Source of the DNA: Euptelea pleiosperma
Taxonomy: Eukaryota > Streptophyta > Magnoliopsida > Ranunculales > Eupteleaceae
Length of the DNA stretch: 64,000 nt
Assembly (NCBI GenBank): GCA_035048495.1
Contig: CM068547.1
Coordinates: 20,405,913-20,469,912, forward strand
Direction of reading: 5' to 3'
Shown here: piece after piece, positions 10,389-21,464 of the stretch
Numbering within the stretch: position 1 is the stretch's first letter
Layout of the letters: every line of letters starts with the position of its first letter
Notes under the pieces: model-generated
The model's database searches: none
What the model saw: the letters and a program-made list of their open reading frames with translations, nothing else
What the model was told of the DNA's origin: nothing
Position numbers and translations under genes: made by a program

Positions 10389-11776
10389 GTGGTCATTAAT
10401 GATGAATCTCCAAAAATTATTAATAATTCAGATGAGTTGGTAGAACCTACAAATATTGAGAAAGGTGAAACTGTTCACAACCCAGAAAAACCCAGAGAAT
10501 GGAAATACAATAAAGATCATCCTATTTCAAAAATTATTGGCAACAATGATAGTGGTGTGCGTACAAGAAGTCAATTGAAAAATATATCCAGTCAGTTGTG
10601 CTTTACCTCCAAGATTGAACCAGGAAACATTAAAAAAGCTCTCTTAAATGAACATTGGATAAATACTATGCAAGAAGAGTTGAATCAATTCAAGAGAAAT
10701 GATGTTTGGTTTCTAACCCCTAGACCTTTGGATAAAAATGTGATAGGAACTAAATGGATATATAAGAATAAACTTGATGAGAACGGAGTTATAACGAGAA
10801 ACAAAGCTAGATTAGTGGCTCAAGGATACTCTCAAGTTGAAGGGATCGATTTTGATCAGACGTTTGCCCCAATGGCTAGACTAGAATCTATTAGGATTCT
10901 TTTAGCATTAGCCTATGTCCTAAAATTTAAACTCTATCAAATGGATGTTAAGAGTGCTTTTCTGAATGGGATTTTGGAAGAAGTCTATGTAGAACAATCA
11001 AAAGGTTTTGAAGACCCTCATAAAAGTAATCATGTCTACAGACTTAAGAAAGCTCTGTATGGGTTGAAACAAGCACCAAGAGCTTGGTATGAAAGATTAA
11101 CTCAATTTCTATTAGAAAATTGATTCACAAGAGGAACTGTTGATAAAACATTATTCATTAAGAAAAGAGATAATGATATTTTGATATCCTAGATATATGT
11201 TGATGATATTGTTTTTGGCTCAACTACTGAGATACATGCTTTAGAATTTGCTCAAGCCATGAAATCTGAATTTGAAATGAGCATGAAATGTGAACTGAAT
11301 TTCTTTTTAGGTCTTCAAGTTAAACAATTAGAAAATAGCATTTTCCTTTCTCAATCTAAATATTTTAAAGAATTGCTTAAAAAATTTGGCCTAGAATCAT
11401 CTAAATCTGCTCACAGTCCTATGAGCACTAGCATTAAACTCACCAAGGATTTAAGTGGTAAATCTGTTGATCAGACTCTATACAAAAGTATGATTGGGAG
11501 TCTCTTCTATCTCACAGCTAACAGACCTGATATTGCTTTTAGTGTAGGAGCATGTGCTAGATATCAATATGATCTAAAAGAATCTCATCTATCGACTGTT
11601 AAAAGAATCATTAAATATGTCAGTGGTACTATCGAATACGATCTCTGGTATCCTCGTGAGACTAACAGTGAAATTGCTGGCTATTCAGATGTCGATTGGG
11701 CAGGAAATGCTAATGATCGTAAAAGCACCAGTGGTGGGTGTTTCTATATTGGAAATTGTTTGGTCGCTTGGCACAG
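10389..11776 (+). pseudogene. Ty1/copia reverse transcriptase and start of RNase H
   Basis: The frame carries the copia RT signature: [62 protein letters not shown], then YVDD (11196-11207) with both catalytic Asp present. A stop at 11190 lies just before YVDD. Connection-domain motifs follow (RPDIAFSVG, YSDVDWAG, RKSTSGG). The frame is cut at 11776 by solo LTR A and resumes in phase at 14653. Confidence 0.85.
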
Positions 11777-12801
11777 TGATATTCGCTCAAAAGTGCTTAT
11801 TTTAAGCACTTATCCTGTTAGCGTTATCGCACTCTCCTACGTAAAACTGCTCTAATTATCCACTTTTCTACGTAAGAGTCTATCTCATTGCGTAAAACAC
11901 ACTTTTCTGGACGAAATGGTATATTTGCATGCATTAAACACATTTTCGGAAGTCTAGATATTAAGCCGTTCTGATAAAGTCTCATTACGCGCTTCTTCTG
12001 TCGCAGGAAACCCCGATGGGACGATTCTCAAGACTTGTGGGCCCAAATCGATCATGAAAGCCCATTATCAAAGCTTAAAAAGCCCACATGCTATGACTAG
12101 AAGATATGGGCCAAATATGGGCTGAATAAGATGACCAAAAAGCCGGCCCAAAGAACGAAGAGAGTAGGAGAGCCAATGACCAAGAGACGGACCAAAGCGT
12201 TTAAAGCCACATGAGTCAGCAAAGAATGATGGTCGACTCTACTGGAGAAGCGTGAGGATGTCACAGTGAAGACCAGGGTTCCAGACCCTCCGCCAGTGCT
12301 TTTTTCCATTTTTTTTGATACTTTTTCTCTCATTTCTTCTTATTCTCTCTCTCTCTTCATCTCTCGATCCTCGAATCTACTGACTTAACCCCAGAACTCC
12401 TACCCTTCGGCTCTATCTCATCTCCCTTAGCTTTCTGACCGTTGGATCTTCCATCGGACCGTTGGATCTTCAATCGGACCGTTGGATCTCTCTAGATCCG
12501 TCGATCTACCAATCTGGGTCCCAATCAAGTCACCATCCATCCGATCGCCTTCAGAATGCCTGTCACATCATCTTGTGAGACGATGGACATCATCAGTCCA
12601 TGTGGGCCAGTAGCCGGGCCCATCAGCATCGACCCGCTGTCCGACCAGTTAGTGGACCCCGCGAATTTCAAAAATAATTTTAATTAAATGGGGGGTCCAC
12701 TAATTGGGGAGATTCCCCATAGAAAAGTAGCATTTTACTTAAAAAAAAAAAAAAAAAAAAAAATTTAAAAATTTAAAAATATTTTTTTTATTTAAAAAAT
12801 A

Positions 12802-12827
12802 CCCTATTTCCATTAATGGAAATAGGG
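12802..12827. repeat. 26-bp perfect palindrome upstream of TATA, LTR A
   Basis: Two perfect 13-bp arms (CCCTATTTCCATT and its complement) with no spacer. It lies 3 bp from the TTTATAAGAG box. Confidence 0.95.
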
Positions 12828-12830
12828 AGC

Positions 12831-12840
12831 TTTATAAGAG
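12831..12840 (+). promoter_or_regulatory. TATA-like box of LTR A
   Basis: TTTATAAGAG directly after the palindrome, followed by a CGTTCGAACC palindrome and CCCTAAT. It is the likely core promoter of the LTR. Confidence 0.6.
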
Positions 12841-12986
12841 GAAGGAGAAGGGTTCGTTCGAACCCTAATCCCCCCCCTTTCTCTTCCATTCTCTCCCCCT
12901 ATCAATCCCGCACAGATCTCTTCTCCTTCTGGCCCCATCTTCCCTTCTTCTTAATTTTTTTTTTCTTCTTCTTCCTCCTCATCTTC

Positions 12987-13510
12987 GCCGGAGTTGCAGG
13001 CAGCAACTCCGGCCATCAAGGTCTTCCTCCTCCTCCTCCTCTTCTTCTTCTTCTTTTTCTTCTTCTTCTTCTTCTTCTTCTTCTTCTTCTCTTCCTCCTC
13101 CTCTTCTTCTTCTTCGTCTTCTTATTTTTCTGCATAGTCGCCGGAGTTGCAGGCAGCAACTCCGGTCGTCGTCGTCCTCACCACAGCAAGCTGGTGAGGG
13201 TCCTCCCCCTCTTCTTCTTCCTTCTCTTCCTTCCTCTTCCTCCCTTCCCTTCCTCCTTCTTTCTTCTTCTTCTTCTTCTTCTTCTTCTTCTCTGCTGCGT
13301 CTTCTTTGTCTTCTTAGCTCGCCGGAGTTGCAGACAGCAACTCCGATCGTCGTCTCCACCGCCAGCACGTCGTCCTCCCCCCTCTCCTCCTATCCGTCTT
13401 CTGCCTCTTCGTTTTCTTCTTCCTCCTAGTCGTTTTCTTCTTCTTCTCATCCTCAGACTCCTTCTTCTTCTTTTCTTTTAATTCCACCGGAGTTGCAGGT
13501 GCAACTCCGG
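12987..13510. repeat. Four GC palindromes between TTC tracts, LTR A
   Basis: CCGGAGTTGC and its complement, separated by a few bases, occur at 12987-13013, 13141-13165, 13322-13345 and 13487-13510. Each follows a TTC-rich tract (for example 13027-13097 and 13257-13296). Confidence 0.9.
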
Positions 13511-14652
13511 TCGTCTTCTACGACGAGAAGCTCGCCGGAAACCTCCATTACAGCGGCTATATCCTGCTGCACCTTATACCATTCCAAATCCACGGCACCC
13601 AAGATACCATTTACCACTTCACCCTCGCCTCTCTCACCAAAATAGAAAAAGAAATAAAAAAAGGGAAAGAACGGTGGCCGTCCATTCCATTCTCCTCCCC
13701 GTTGACGCCTTCATCACCACCGTTTCTCCACTGCCCGTGCTCCACAACACCGGCCTCATCTTCATCTCCACCTGGTGCTATCTCTCATCCTCTCAGGGTA
13801 GCAACGGAGTGCTATTCCTCTTCCATTACCGTGTGGTCCATAGCAGCTCAATCCATTACAAATAGTTGCTGCCTCCTATTCAGCTAGTGATCTTCATCGG
13901 TACCTCTTCTTCACCAGGTAAGTGTTATCGAGAATCAACGGATATACATTCTCCTTGCTGCCCCACGGCACATCCTTGATCCACATTCCATAGATCTGCC
14001 TGTGCATTCAAGCACGATCCATGGTGCAACTTGCTATCTCCAATCTCCACGGTTTCTTGTTCAAGTTGCAACCTCTGAAACTCAAAGTTCAGCACCTTCC
14101 AACGACTGCCATGTGCATTCTTCAAGTCACCACAACCCTCCATTCACAGCCAAGGTAAGAGCAATAGGTTTCTCTCTTCTTCTACCACTTTCTCTCTCTC
14201 TTCTTTAACATTTCTCTAACTTTCTCTCTCTATCTTTTTCACTAATTCTTCCCCTTTCTCTCTCTAGGTTTCTCCCTCTCTTTCTCTTTTTATCTCTCTA
14301 TTTCTCTCTCTCTCTCTAGACTCTTTAGATTTTCCTTTCTCTCTCTACCTCCCTCTCTTATTAAAATGCTTTCTAGTTTAATTATTTGTCAGATTTTTGC
14401 TGTAAAAGACAATTTTGATTAAATGAAGTTGATTTGAATAAAATTATGTTCCATTCTCTGCAAATTTCCCGTCATTTTATGTCATTATCGCGCTAATCCG
14501 ACTAATCCCGAGTGCGGATTCGACATCCGACACGAGCCACTATGCAAAACTGCTCATTTTACAGGTTAAATGTCTCGGATAAATAAAAAAATGTGTTGAA
14601 GTTAGGTTTTCCGTAACCAACGACGCGGAAAAAAAATCCTACTTTCACACAG

Positions 14653-14919
14653 CAAGAAACAGAATGATATATCTTTGTCTACTGCTGAAGCAGAATATAT
14701 TGTTGCACGCAGTTGCTGTGCCCAGTTGATTTGGATGAAACAAATGTTGTTGGATTATGAAATCAATCAAGAATCTATGAATTTATTCTGTGATTATACG
14801 AGTGTGATCTATATTTCTAAAAATCATGTACAGCAGCACTCTAGAACCAAACACATAGATATCAGACATCATTTTATTTGGGGGTTAGTTGAAGAACAAA
14901 TAATTTTACTAGAGTATGT
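14653..14919 (+). pseudogene. Ty1/copia RNase H, middle fragment between solo LTRs A and B
   Basis: It continues the copia frame after LTR A with STAEAEYI, SCCAQLIWMKQ, SRTKHIDIRHHF, then stops at the insertion of LTR B. No stop codon falls in this fragment. It shows that both LTRs entered one RNase H gene 272 bp apart. Confidence 0.9.
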
Positions 14920-15924
14920 TGATATTCGCTCAAAAGTGCTTATTTTAAGCACTTATCCTGTTAGCGTTATCGCACTCTCCTACGTAAAACTGCTCTAATT
15001 ATCCACTTTTCTACGTAAGAGTCTATCTCATTGCGTAAAACACACTTTTCTGGACGAAATGGTATATTTGCATGCATTAAACACATTTTCGGAAGTCTAA
15101 ATATTAAGCCGTTCTGATAAAGTCTCATTACGCGCTTCTTCTGTCGCAGGAAACCCCGATGGGACGATTTTCGAGACTTGTGGGCCCAAATCGATCATGA
15201 AAGCCCATTATCAAAGCTTAACAAGCCCACATGCTATAACTAGAAGATATGGGCCAAATATGGGCTGAATAAGATGACCAAAAAGCCGGCCCAAAGAACG
15301 AAGAGAGTAGGAGAGCCAATGACCAAGAGACGGACCAAAGCGTTTAAAGCCACATGAGTCAGCAAAGAATGATGGTCGACTCTACTGGAGAAGCGTGAGG
15401 ACGGTCACAGTGAAGAACAGGGTTCCAGACCCTCCGCCAGTGCTTTTTTCCATTTTTTTTGATACTTTTTCTCTCATCTCTCCTTATTCTCTCTCTCTCT
15501 TCATCTCTCGATCCTCGAATCTACTGACCTAACCCCAGGACTCCTGCCTATCAGCTCTATCTCATCTCCCTTAGCTTTCTGACCGTTGGATCTTCCATCG
15601 GACCGTTGGATCTTCAATCGGACTGTTGGATCTCTCTAGATCCGTCGATCTACCAATCTGGGTCCCAATCAAGTCACCATCCATCCGATCGCCTTCAGAA
15701 TGCCTGTCACATCATCTTGTGAGACGATGGACATCATCAGTCCATGTGGGCCGGGCCCATCAGCATCGACCCGCTGTCCGACCAGTTAGTGGACCCCGCG
15801 AATTTCAAAAATAATTTTAATTAAATGGGGGGTCCACTAATTGGGGAGATTCCCCATAGAAAAGTAGGTTTTTACTTAAAAAAAAAAAAAAAAAAAAAAA
15901 ATATTTTTTTATTTTCAAAAAATA

Positions 15925-15960
15925 CCCTATTTCCATTAATGGAAATAGGGAGCTTTATAA
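15925..15960 (+). promoter_or_regulatory. 26-bp palindrome and TATA box of LTR B
   Basis: The palindrome at 15925-15950 is followed by AGCTTTATAA (15951-15960), the same arrangement as LTR A. Confidence 0.7.
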
Positions 15961-16110
15961 GAGGAGGGAGAAGGGTTCGTTCGAACCCTAATCCCCCTCA
16001 AATCTTCTCCTTTCTCTCCCCCTATCAATCCCGCATTCACCCTTGGCCCCATTCTTCTTCTTTTTCTTCTTTTCTCTTTCTCATTTTCTTCATCTTCTTC
16101 TTCTTCTTCG

Positions 16111-16618
16111 CCGGAGTTGCCTGCAACTCCGGCCGTCAGTGCTCCTCCACGGCATCAGTCTCCTTCTTCTTCTTCTTCTTCTTCTTCTTTTTTTTTTTTT
16201 TTTTTCGTTTTCGTTTTCGTTTTTCATTACCGTTTTTTTTTAACGCCGGAGTTGCAGACCTGCAACTCCGGCCGTCAGTGCTCCTTACGCCCCACGTTAC
16301 ACAGCACTTCTATCTTCGCCTCCCTCTCCTCATCTCCTCCATCGTCCTATCCTCCTTTGGGATCCCTCAAGCAAACCCAGCCACCGTCACCCTCCTCCTC
16401 TTCTTCACCGTTCCACAAACAAAAAGAAAAAAAAAAAGAACCAGAAAAGAGAAGAAGAAGAGGACGTCTGCCCTCCACCTCGCCTTCACATCAGTCTCCA
16501 CTGGCAGCAACCAGCGCCTCCATCATCACCGACTCCTACCTGCTGGAGCGCCTGCACCAGCCATCGCCCCCCACACCCCGTCTCTCTAACGTGCTGGAGT
16601 TGCAACCTGCAACTCCAG
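16111..16618. repeat. Three GC palindromes, LTR B
   Basis: Located at 16111-16132, 16246-16271 and 16594-16618. The last has CTGGAGTTGCA paired with TGCAACTCCAG, a change present in both arms, so pairing is kept. Confidence 0.9.
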
Positions 16619-17783
16619 TCCGTTGAAGGAGAAGGGGAAGCCGTCTCTCCCTTGGACTGGTGCATCTCCTTTGCACCACCAGCAGGTGTGTCCCACCGTG
16701 ATCGCCATTCAACTCCGGCATCCTTGCTGGTGCATGGACTTGCAAAGCCAGCAGATCCGCCCTCAACTCTCCACGATTGCTGGCTCCTCCACCACCGATT
16801 TCACCCTATGATCTCCATCTTCAGTGACTGCCCCTCTTAGCGCTGCTATGTACGTCCACGACCTGTTGCATCTCCAACTCATATTCAAGGTTAGCCTCTC
16901 CACCTTCTAGACCGCCCACAAGTGCACCACCGTGCAACATCACCACTTGCTCACAGATCGCCGCCACTTCTCCAAAGAGCAGCTAGTGCTCTTCTTGCTG
17001 CTAGTGCACCATCCACCCCACTCTCTACCAAGCACCAGCTGGCGACCTATCTCCAAAACGTGGAAACTAATCCACGGGTTCTCTTGTCTGGAGTAGATCT
17101 TGACCACAGGCGCACCCTCCATTCACTGTTGCTGTGGAGATCATATCTCCTCCTTGCCGCCTACAACCCTCCATTACATGCTCCTCCGTAGTCCAGCACC
17201 CCAAAACCCAATAAATCTCCCTTCAACTCCATCTCTACCATGCACTGCCTTCTACTTAGCAGCCCCACAAGAACCACCATCATATTCCGTGCACCACAAT
17301 GGCCGATCAATGGTCCAATCCCATTCTGGTGAAGTTGCTGAGGTAGTTTCTCCCTTTATTTCCTCAGTTCTCTCTCTAGGTTAAAAATTTCTCTCTCTAA
17401 ATTAGTTTTCTCTCTCTAGAGAGTAATCTCTCTTTCTAGAGACCTCTTTCTAACTTTCTCTCTCTAACTCTCTTTAGAATTTTCTTCTTTAAAACTGCTT
17501 TTTAGTTCATCTTATTTTATTTTATGTTCGATTCAAGCATTGTAATAGACATTTTGATCACTGAATGATGAAGTTCGTTCTTATCTATTATTTCTTGTGA
17601 TATTCCGTAAGTTTTGTTCTTATTCGCGCTAATCCGACTAATTCTGAGTGCGGATCGACATCCGACACAAGCCACTGTGCAAAATTGCTCATTCTACAGG
17701 TTAAAAGTCTCGGATTAATTAAAATTGTGTTGAAGTAAGGGTTTCCGTAACCAACGACGCGGAAAAATCCTACTTTCATATGT

Positions 17784-17883
17784 AAATACAGAAATTCAAC
17801 TGGCTGATATGTTGACTAAACCTTTGGATTCGCTCAGATATGAATATCTGAGAAAATCTATTGGAATTTGTCCCATTGATTGA
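17784..17883 (+). pseudogene. Ty1/copia RNase H, C-terminal fragment
   Basis: After LTR B the frame reads through QLADMLTKPL, YEYLRKSIG, CPID and stops at TGA 17881-17883. This ending is typical of SIRE-like copia pol. Confidence 0.88.
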
Positions 17884-18436
17884 TTTGTGTTGGTACTGAC
17901 TGAAATATTCGATTATCATTGAAAATCATAGTTTCAATATTTTAGTTAGTCTTTGAGTCTAATCATTTGAAATAATGATTGGCTAATATTGTTTGGAAAT
18001 TTGTTGTGGTATTTCAATTATTTGAAAATCTTGATTGTTTGGAAAATCTGTGTTAATTTGGGATGATTTTGTGTTTAAAAAGGATATTCACAAAAGTCAG
18101 GCCGTCGGAGTACATTTTGAGGCATTTGGGTTTTTGAATTTACAGTTTGCAATGTTGGGTCGACCGAACAAAAGGTCCGGTCGACCAAAGGAGTTTGTTT
18201 TGTGCGATTTGATTGTTTGCGGGGACGGGCTGACCGAACATTTGGTCCGGTCGACCAAACATGTCCGATCAACCAACCATTATAACCAGTCGACCGCGCC
18301 TCGCACCCGAACGGTTTATATTGTGAGTGTGCGGATTGACCCATGTCCAGTCTGCCGACCTTGTTTATAAATAGGCTCTAATCATTTTGGGTCATTTGAA
18401 ACCCTTTTTGGAACCCTAGAAATTATTTTTGGGGTC
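17884..18436 (+). mobile_element. Copia 3' UTR and partial 3' LTR
   Basis: Non-coding sequence after the copia stop. It holds several copies of GGTCCGGTCGACC and GGTCGACC (18160-18290) and a TTTATAAATAGG box (about 18364), as expected for an LTR U3. It is cut at 18436 by LTR X; the continuation is not in the window. Confidence 0.55.
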
Positions 18437-20390
18437 TAATATTCGCTCAAAAGTGCTTATTTTAAGCAATTATCCATTTAGCATTATCACACTCTTCTAC
18501 GTAAAACTGCTATATTTATTCACTTTTCTACGTAAGAGTTTCTTCCATTACATAGAACATATTTTTCTAGTCAAAATGGTATATTCGCATGCATTCATAC
18601 GCATTTAATTGACGTACATGCAAAGTTGTTGTGGAAATCTCATTACGCGTCTTTTATTGTCGCAGGAAGCCCTATCGGTGATTCTCAAGATTTGCAGGCC
18701 CACAATGGATAATAGAAGCCCACTATCAAATCTTGAAGAGCGAGCAAGCTATAAACACAAAAAGAAATGAGCCAAGAACGGACAGAGCCGAAGGATTGAA
18801 AAATCAGAAAAAAAAAAAAAAAAAAAAAGACCAAGAGAGGGGAAAGGAGAAGAAACTAAAGAGTGGATAAGCCACAACCGTGAGCAGGCACAACTATCAG
18901 CTTGCCCAGTTGGTAAAACTTGCAGGAGATCAAGTGAGAGACTATGGCACACTAGATGCATATCTAGATCGTTGGATCTTAATTTAAGTGAACCAAGATG
19001 AACGAGCCACTAAATTGGACCACGGTATTAGCCAAAAGATGAACTAAAAATGAGTTGATTACATATCCAAGTTGTTGGACTAAAACCCATGGCATTCAAG
19101 GATGTTATACAACTCGTGAGAAACCATGGTTTGACCATTATATTGCGGAGCGCCGGCCGTACACATGGTTATGAACCCGTGGATCCTTGAGGAGTTGTTC
19201 ACGTACCCAAGAACGTATCATGATGATCCGGGCCCATTGGTCTTAAAGAGCATGGCTAGACCACACAGCTAGGGCTGAGTTGGGATGGCCCACATTAATA
19301 TATAGATGATGGAAAGCTGGGCTTAATAAGGGTACAAAATATATTATTGAGATACATGGGATTAATTCCCATGTATATGGTGCAATTAAAGGCTAGAAAT
19401 GGCTGATATGATGGCGTCCACAATGGATGAAAGCATCCATATTTTCACAAGAAGAATCCAACAGCCTTGAAGAGGAGTATTTCCCATTCTTGTATAAAGG
19501 GGGGAAACCCTAAAGAACAAGAGGGCTCCCACTTTCTAATCTCTCTTCACCGTCTCTCTCCCAAAATATCCTTGACTCTCCACATTTTCTGCTCTTCCAC
19601 GTCCCTCTCTCATTCTCCTATCTCTCTCCCACTCCAAAGAGGAGCCATCAGCTACCACCGTCCTCCATTGGAGGTCTACAACCACCACCATGCTTAACCA
19701 TCATCCTCTCTCCCCTACAGTCCATTCTCTTCTCTTGCTCTCCAACCGTCTTCTCCTCCAAAAGAAAGGAAAACTAGAAAAAAAAATAAAGAGAAGGAGA
19801 AGAAGGATAGAAGAAGAGAGAGGAGAGGGAGATCTCTTCTACCGCCCCATCTACGATAGCCACCATCACCGCCACCAGCCTCACCGCCTTGTACCACCAC
19901 TTGCTCCTCCATTCAACGCTGCAACTCACACCGCCGGACTGATCTTCCACACATTCTCCCGAATTTGCCAGCAGCAACAGCACTACATCTTCGCCTCCCT
20001 CTCCTCATCTCCTCCACCGACCTGCAACCTCCATCACTGCTCGATGAACCACCATCCTGCTCATCCACCCTCCAACTGCTGTTACAGCTTGCAACAAAGC
20101 CGCACCATCGGCACACTCATCTCCCTCTGCCAATCTTCCTCTAAAACGAAAGAAAGAAAACTAGAAAAAGGATAAAAAGAAGAAGAAAAGAAGGTAAAGA
20201 GGAGGACGTCTCCTCTCACCTTCTACTCGTTGGATGTGGTGGTTGTTGCCCCTCTCCACTTGCCGCCCTTGCTACCATCCATCTCAAGGCCGAAAACCTG
20301 CAACTCCGGCTGGCGTTCTTTACTCCCTGCTGGTGCACACCAGTGCCTTATCTTCCGAACTTCTACCTGGGCGGGATCCTCCTCAAGCAC
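18437..20390 (+). mobile_element. 5' LTR of Athila-like element X, left part
   Basis: Starts TAATATTCGC (TG changed to TA) and follows the family's 5' block with many substitutions, so it is the oldest LTR here. The left flank is GGGTC; the matching right flank lies beyond the window. It contains an A-run (about 18809-18828) and AG/CT-rich stretches, and is interrupted at 20390. LTR length without the insert is about 2.7 kb. Confidence 0.8.
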
Positions 20391-20547
20391 TGTCACGCCC
20401 CAGATTCCAACTACACGAATCCCAAGGTGTGTGCCACATGTCCTGAATCCAACACTTGAATTCAAGGCACGCAAGGCTATCTCACACTCTCATCTACCAT
20501 AAGTTATGAAATTTCTGGGAGAATTTTTTTTTTTTGAATGCAGAAGC

Positions 20548-20770
20548 GCGAATCTACCTAGCAATACACTTATACTTAGTCCATTTCATTTAACATGAAG
20601 AATTGAATAAGTTATAACGATGTTAACTATTACCAATTATATTTTCTAAGTGCTATTGTGCGAATCTACCTAGCAATACACTTATACTTAGTCCATTTCA
20701 TTTAACATGAAGAACTGAATAAGTTATTACGATGTTAACTATTACCAATTATATTTTCTAAGTGCAATCG
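20548..20770. repeat. 112-bp tandem duplication
   Basis: The block starting GCGAATCTACCTAGCAATAC occurs at 20548 and again at 20660 with only a few differences. Confidence 0.95.
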
Positions 20771-21354
20771 TGATACAATACTGTAGAAAGGTGTGTAAAT
20801 CAAATGATACATATTTATAAGCAAACAAGGAAATTGAATAATCTAAGGATAACTATCTACTCAATCATAATACCGAAATCAACATGCTCCATTGCGTCTG
20901 GACATCATTCCAAAATCGATCTGGGTAACTCTCAAGTTTTTCTCTGTAAGAGACTGTAAGTGGATGAGCTTTTATGAAAAAGCTCGTAAGTGTGCCCAAC
21001 TTCTACAACATGTTAGGGAATGAAATATTTTATAAATCGAAACTCAGGCAAATCAGTTTGGCCATGATATGAAGGTATGCACAATTATAAAAGAACTAAA
21101 GTTAGAAATATAATGAACATCATGTGTTTGAAATAAAGCAAGAATAATAATGTCATGGATGCATGAGTTTGCAGTTCATAAATCAATAATAGTGGCATGC
21201 CCAAGTCGTAACCTCCCGGCCCACACCGAGCGTTACTCATGAGTCTACCTATAGCATGCAATATATATCTGGTTTCCTTTGATGATCTATCATCTTTCCG
21301 CTTTATAAATCGGGACCCAGTCCCACAAGTTTATTTGGACTACCACTAGAAATA

Positions 21355-21464
21355 CCGACTGATTTTCTCACCACCACAGCTAAGGTATCTGGTATCTGCT
21401 GGTTTTCTCACCACCCCAGCGTGGTATCTGACTGGTTTTCTCATCACCCCAGCCTAGGTATCTC
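21355..21464. repeat. About 35-bp repeat, three copies
   Basis: CTGGTTTTCTCACCACCCCAG-type units alternate with GGTATCT three times. Confidence 0.85.

Larger units (their letters stand above)
11777..14647 (+). mobile_element. Solo LTR A (Athila-like), TSD CACAG
   Basis: The unit runs from TGATATTCGC to CTACTTTCA and is flanked by CACAG at 11772-11776 and 14648-14652. Removing it and one TSD restores the copia frame exactly. The same ends border the internal regions of elements X, Y and Z, so this is an LTR. In order it holds: a 5' block of about 270 bp with repeated TACGTA; three GACCGTTGGATC repeats (about 12439-12500); an inverted repeat GTGGACCCC/GGGGTCCAC; a 26-bp palindrome (12802-12827); a TATA-like box; TTC tracts with GC palindromes; a GTAAG donor at 14155; a CT-rich tract; AATAAA (14437); and a conserved GTGCGGAT block. 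Confidence 0.93.
14920..17778 (+). mobile_element. Solo LTR B (Athila-like), TSD TATGT
   Basis: Flanked by TATGT at 14915-14919 and 17779-17783; excision restores the copia frame. It is nearly identical to LTR A in the first kilobase, including the GACCGTTGGATC repeats and the 26-bp palindrome (15925-15950), and shares its subfamily with inverted LTR G. The donor-like site at 17342 is weak (GGTAGTT), and an acceptor-like CTACAG lies at about 17699. Confidence 0.93.

Noticed and set aside
11777..14647. Units A, B, C, F, G and I as small non-autonomous transposons in their own right
   Set aside because: The same sequence borders internal regions with primer site and purine tract in X, Y and Z, so they are LTRs; TG...CA ends and 5-bp TSDs fit solo LTRs.
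18075..18370. ORFs of 111 and 89 codons at 18035-18370
   Set aside because: They overlap on opposite strands in copia 3' LTR sequence rich in GGTCGACC repeats; no domain seen.
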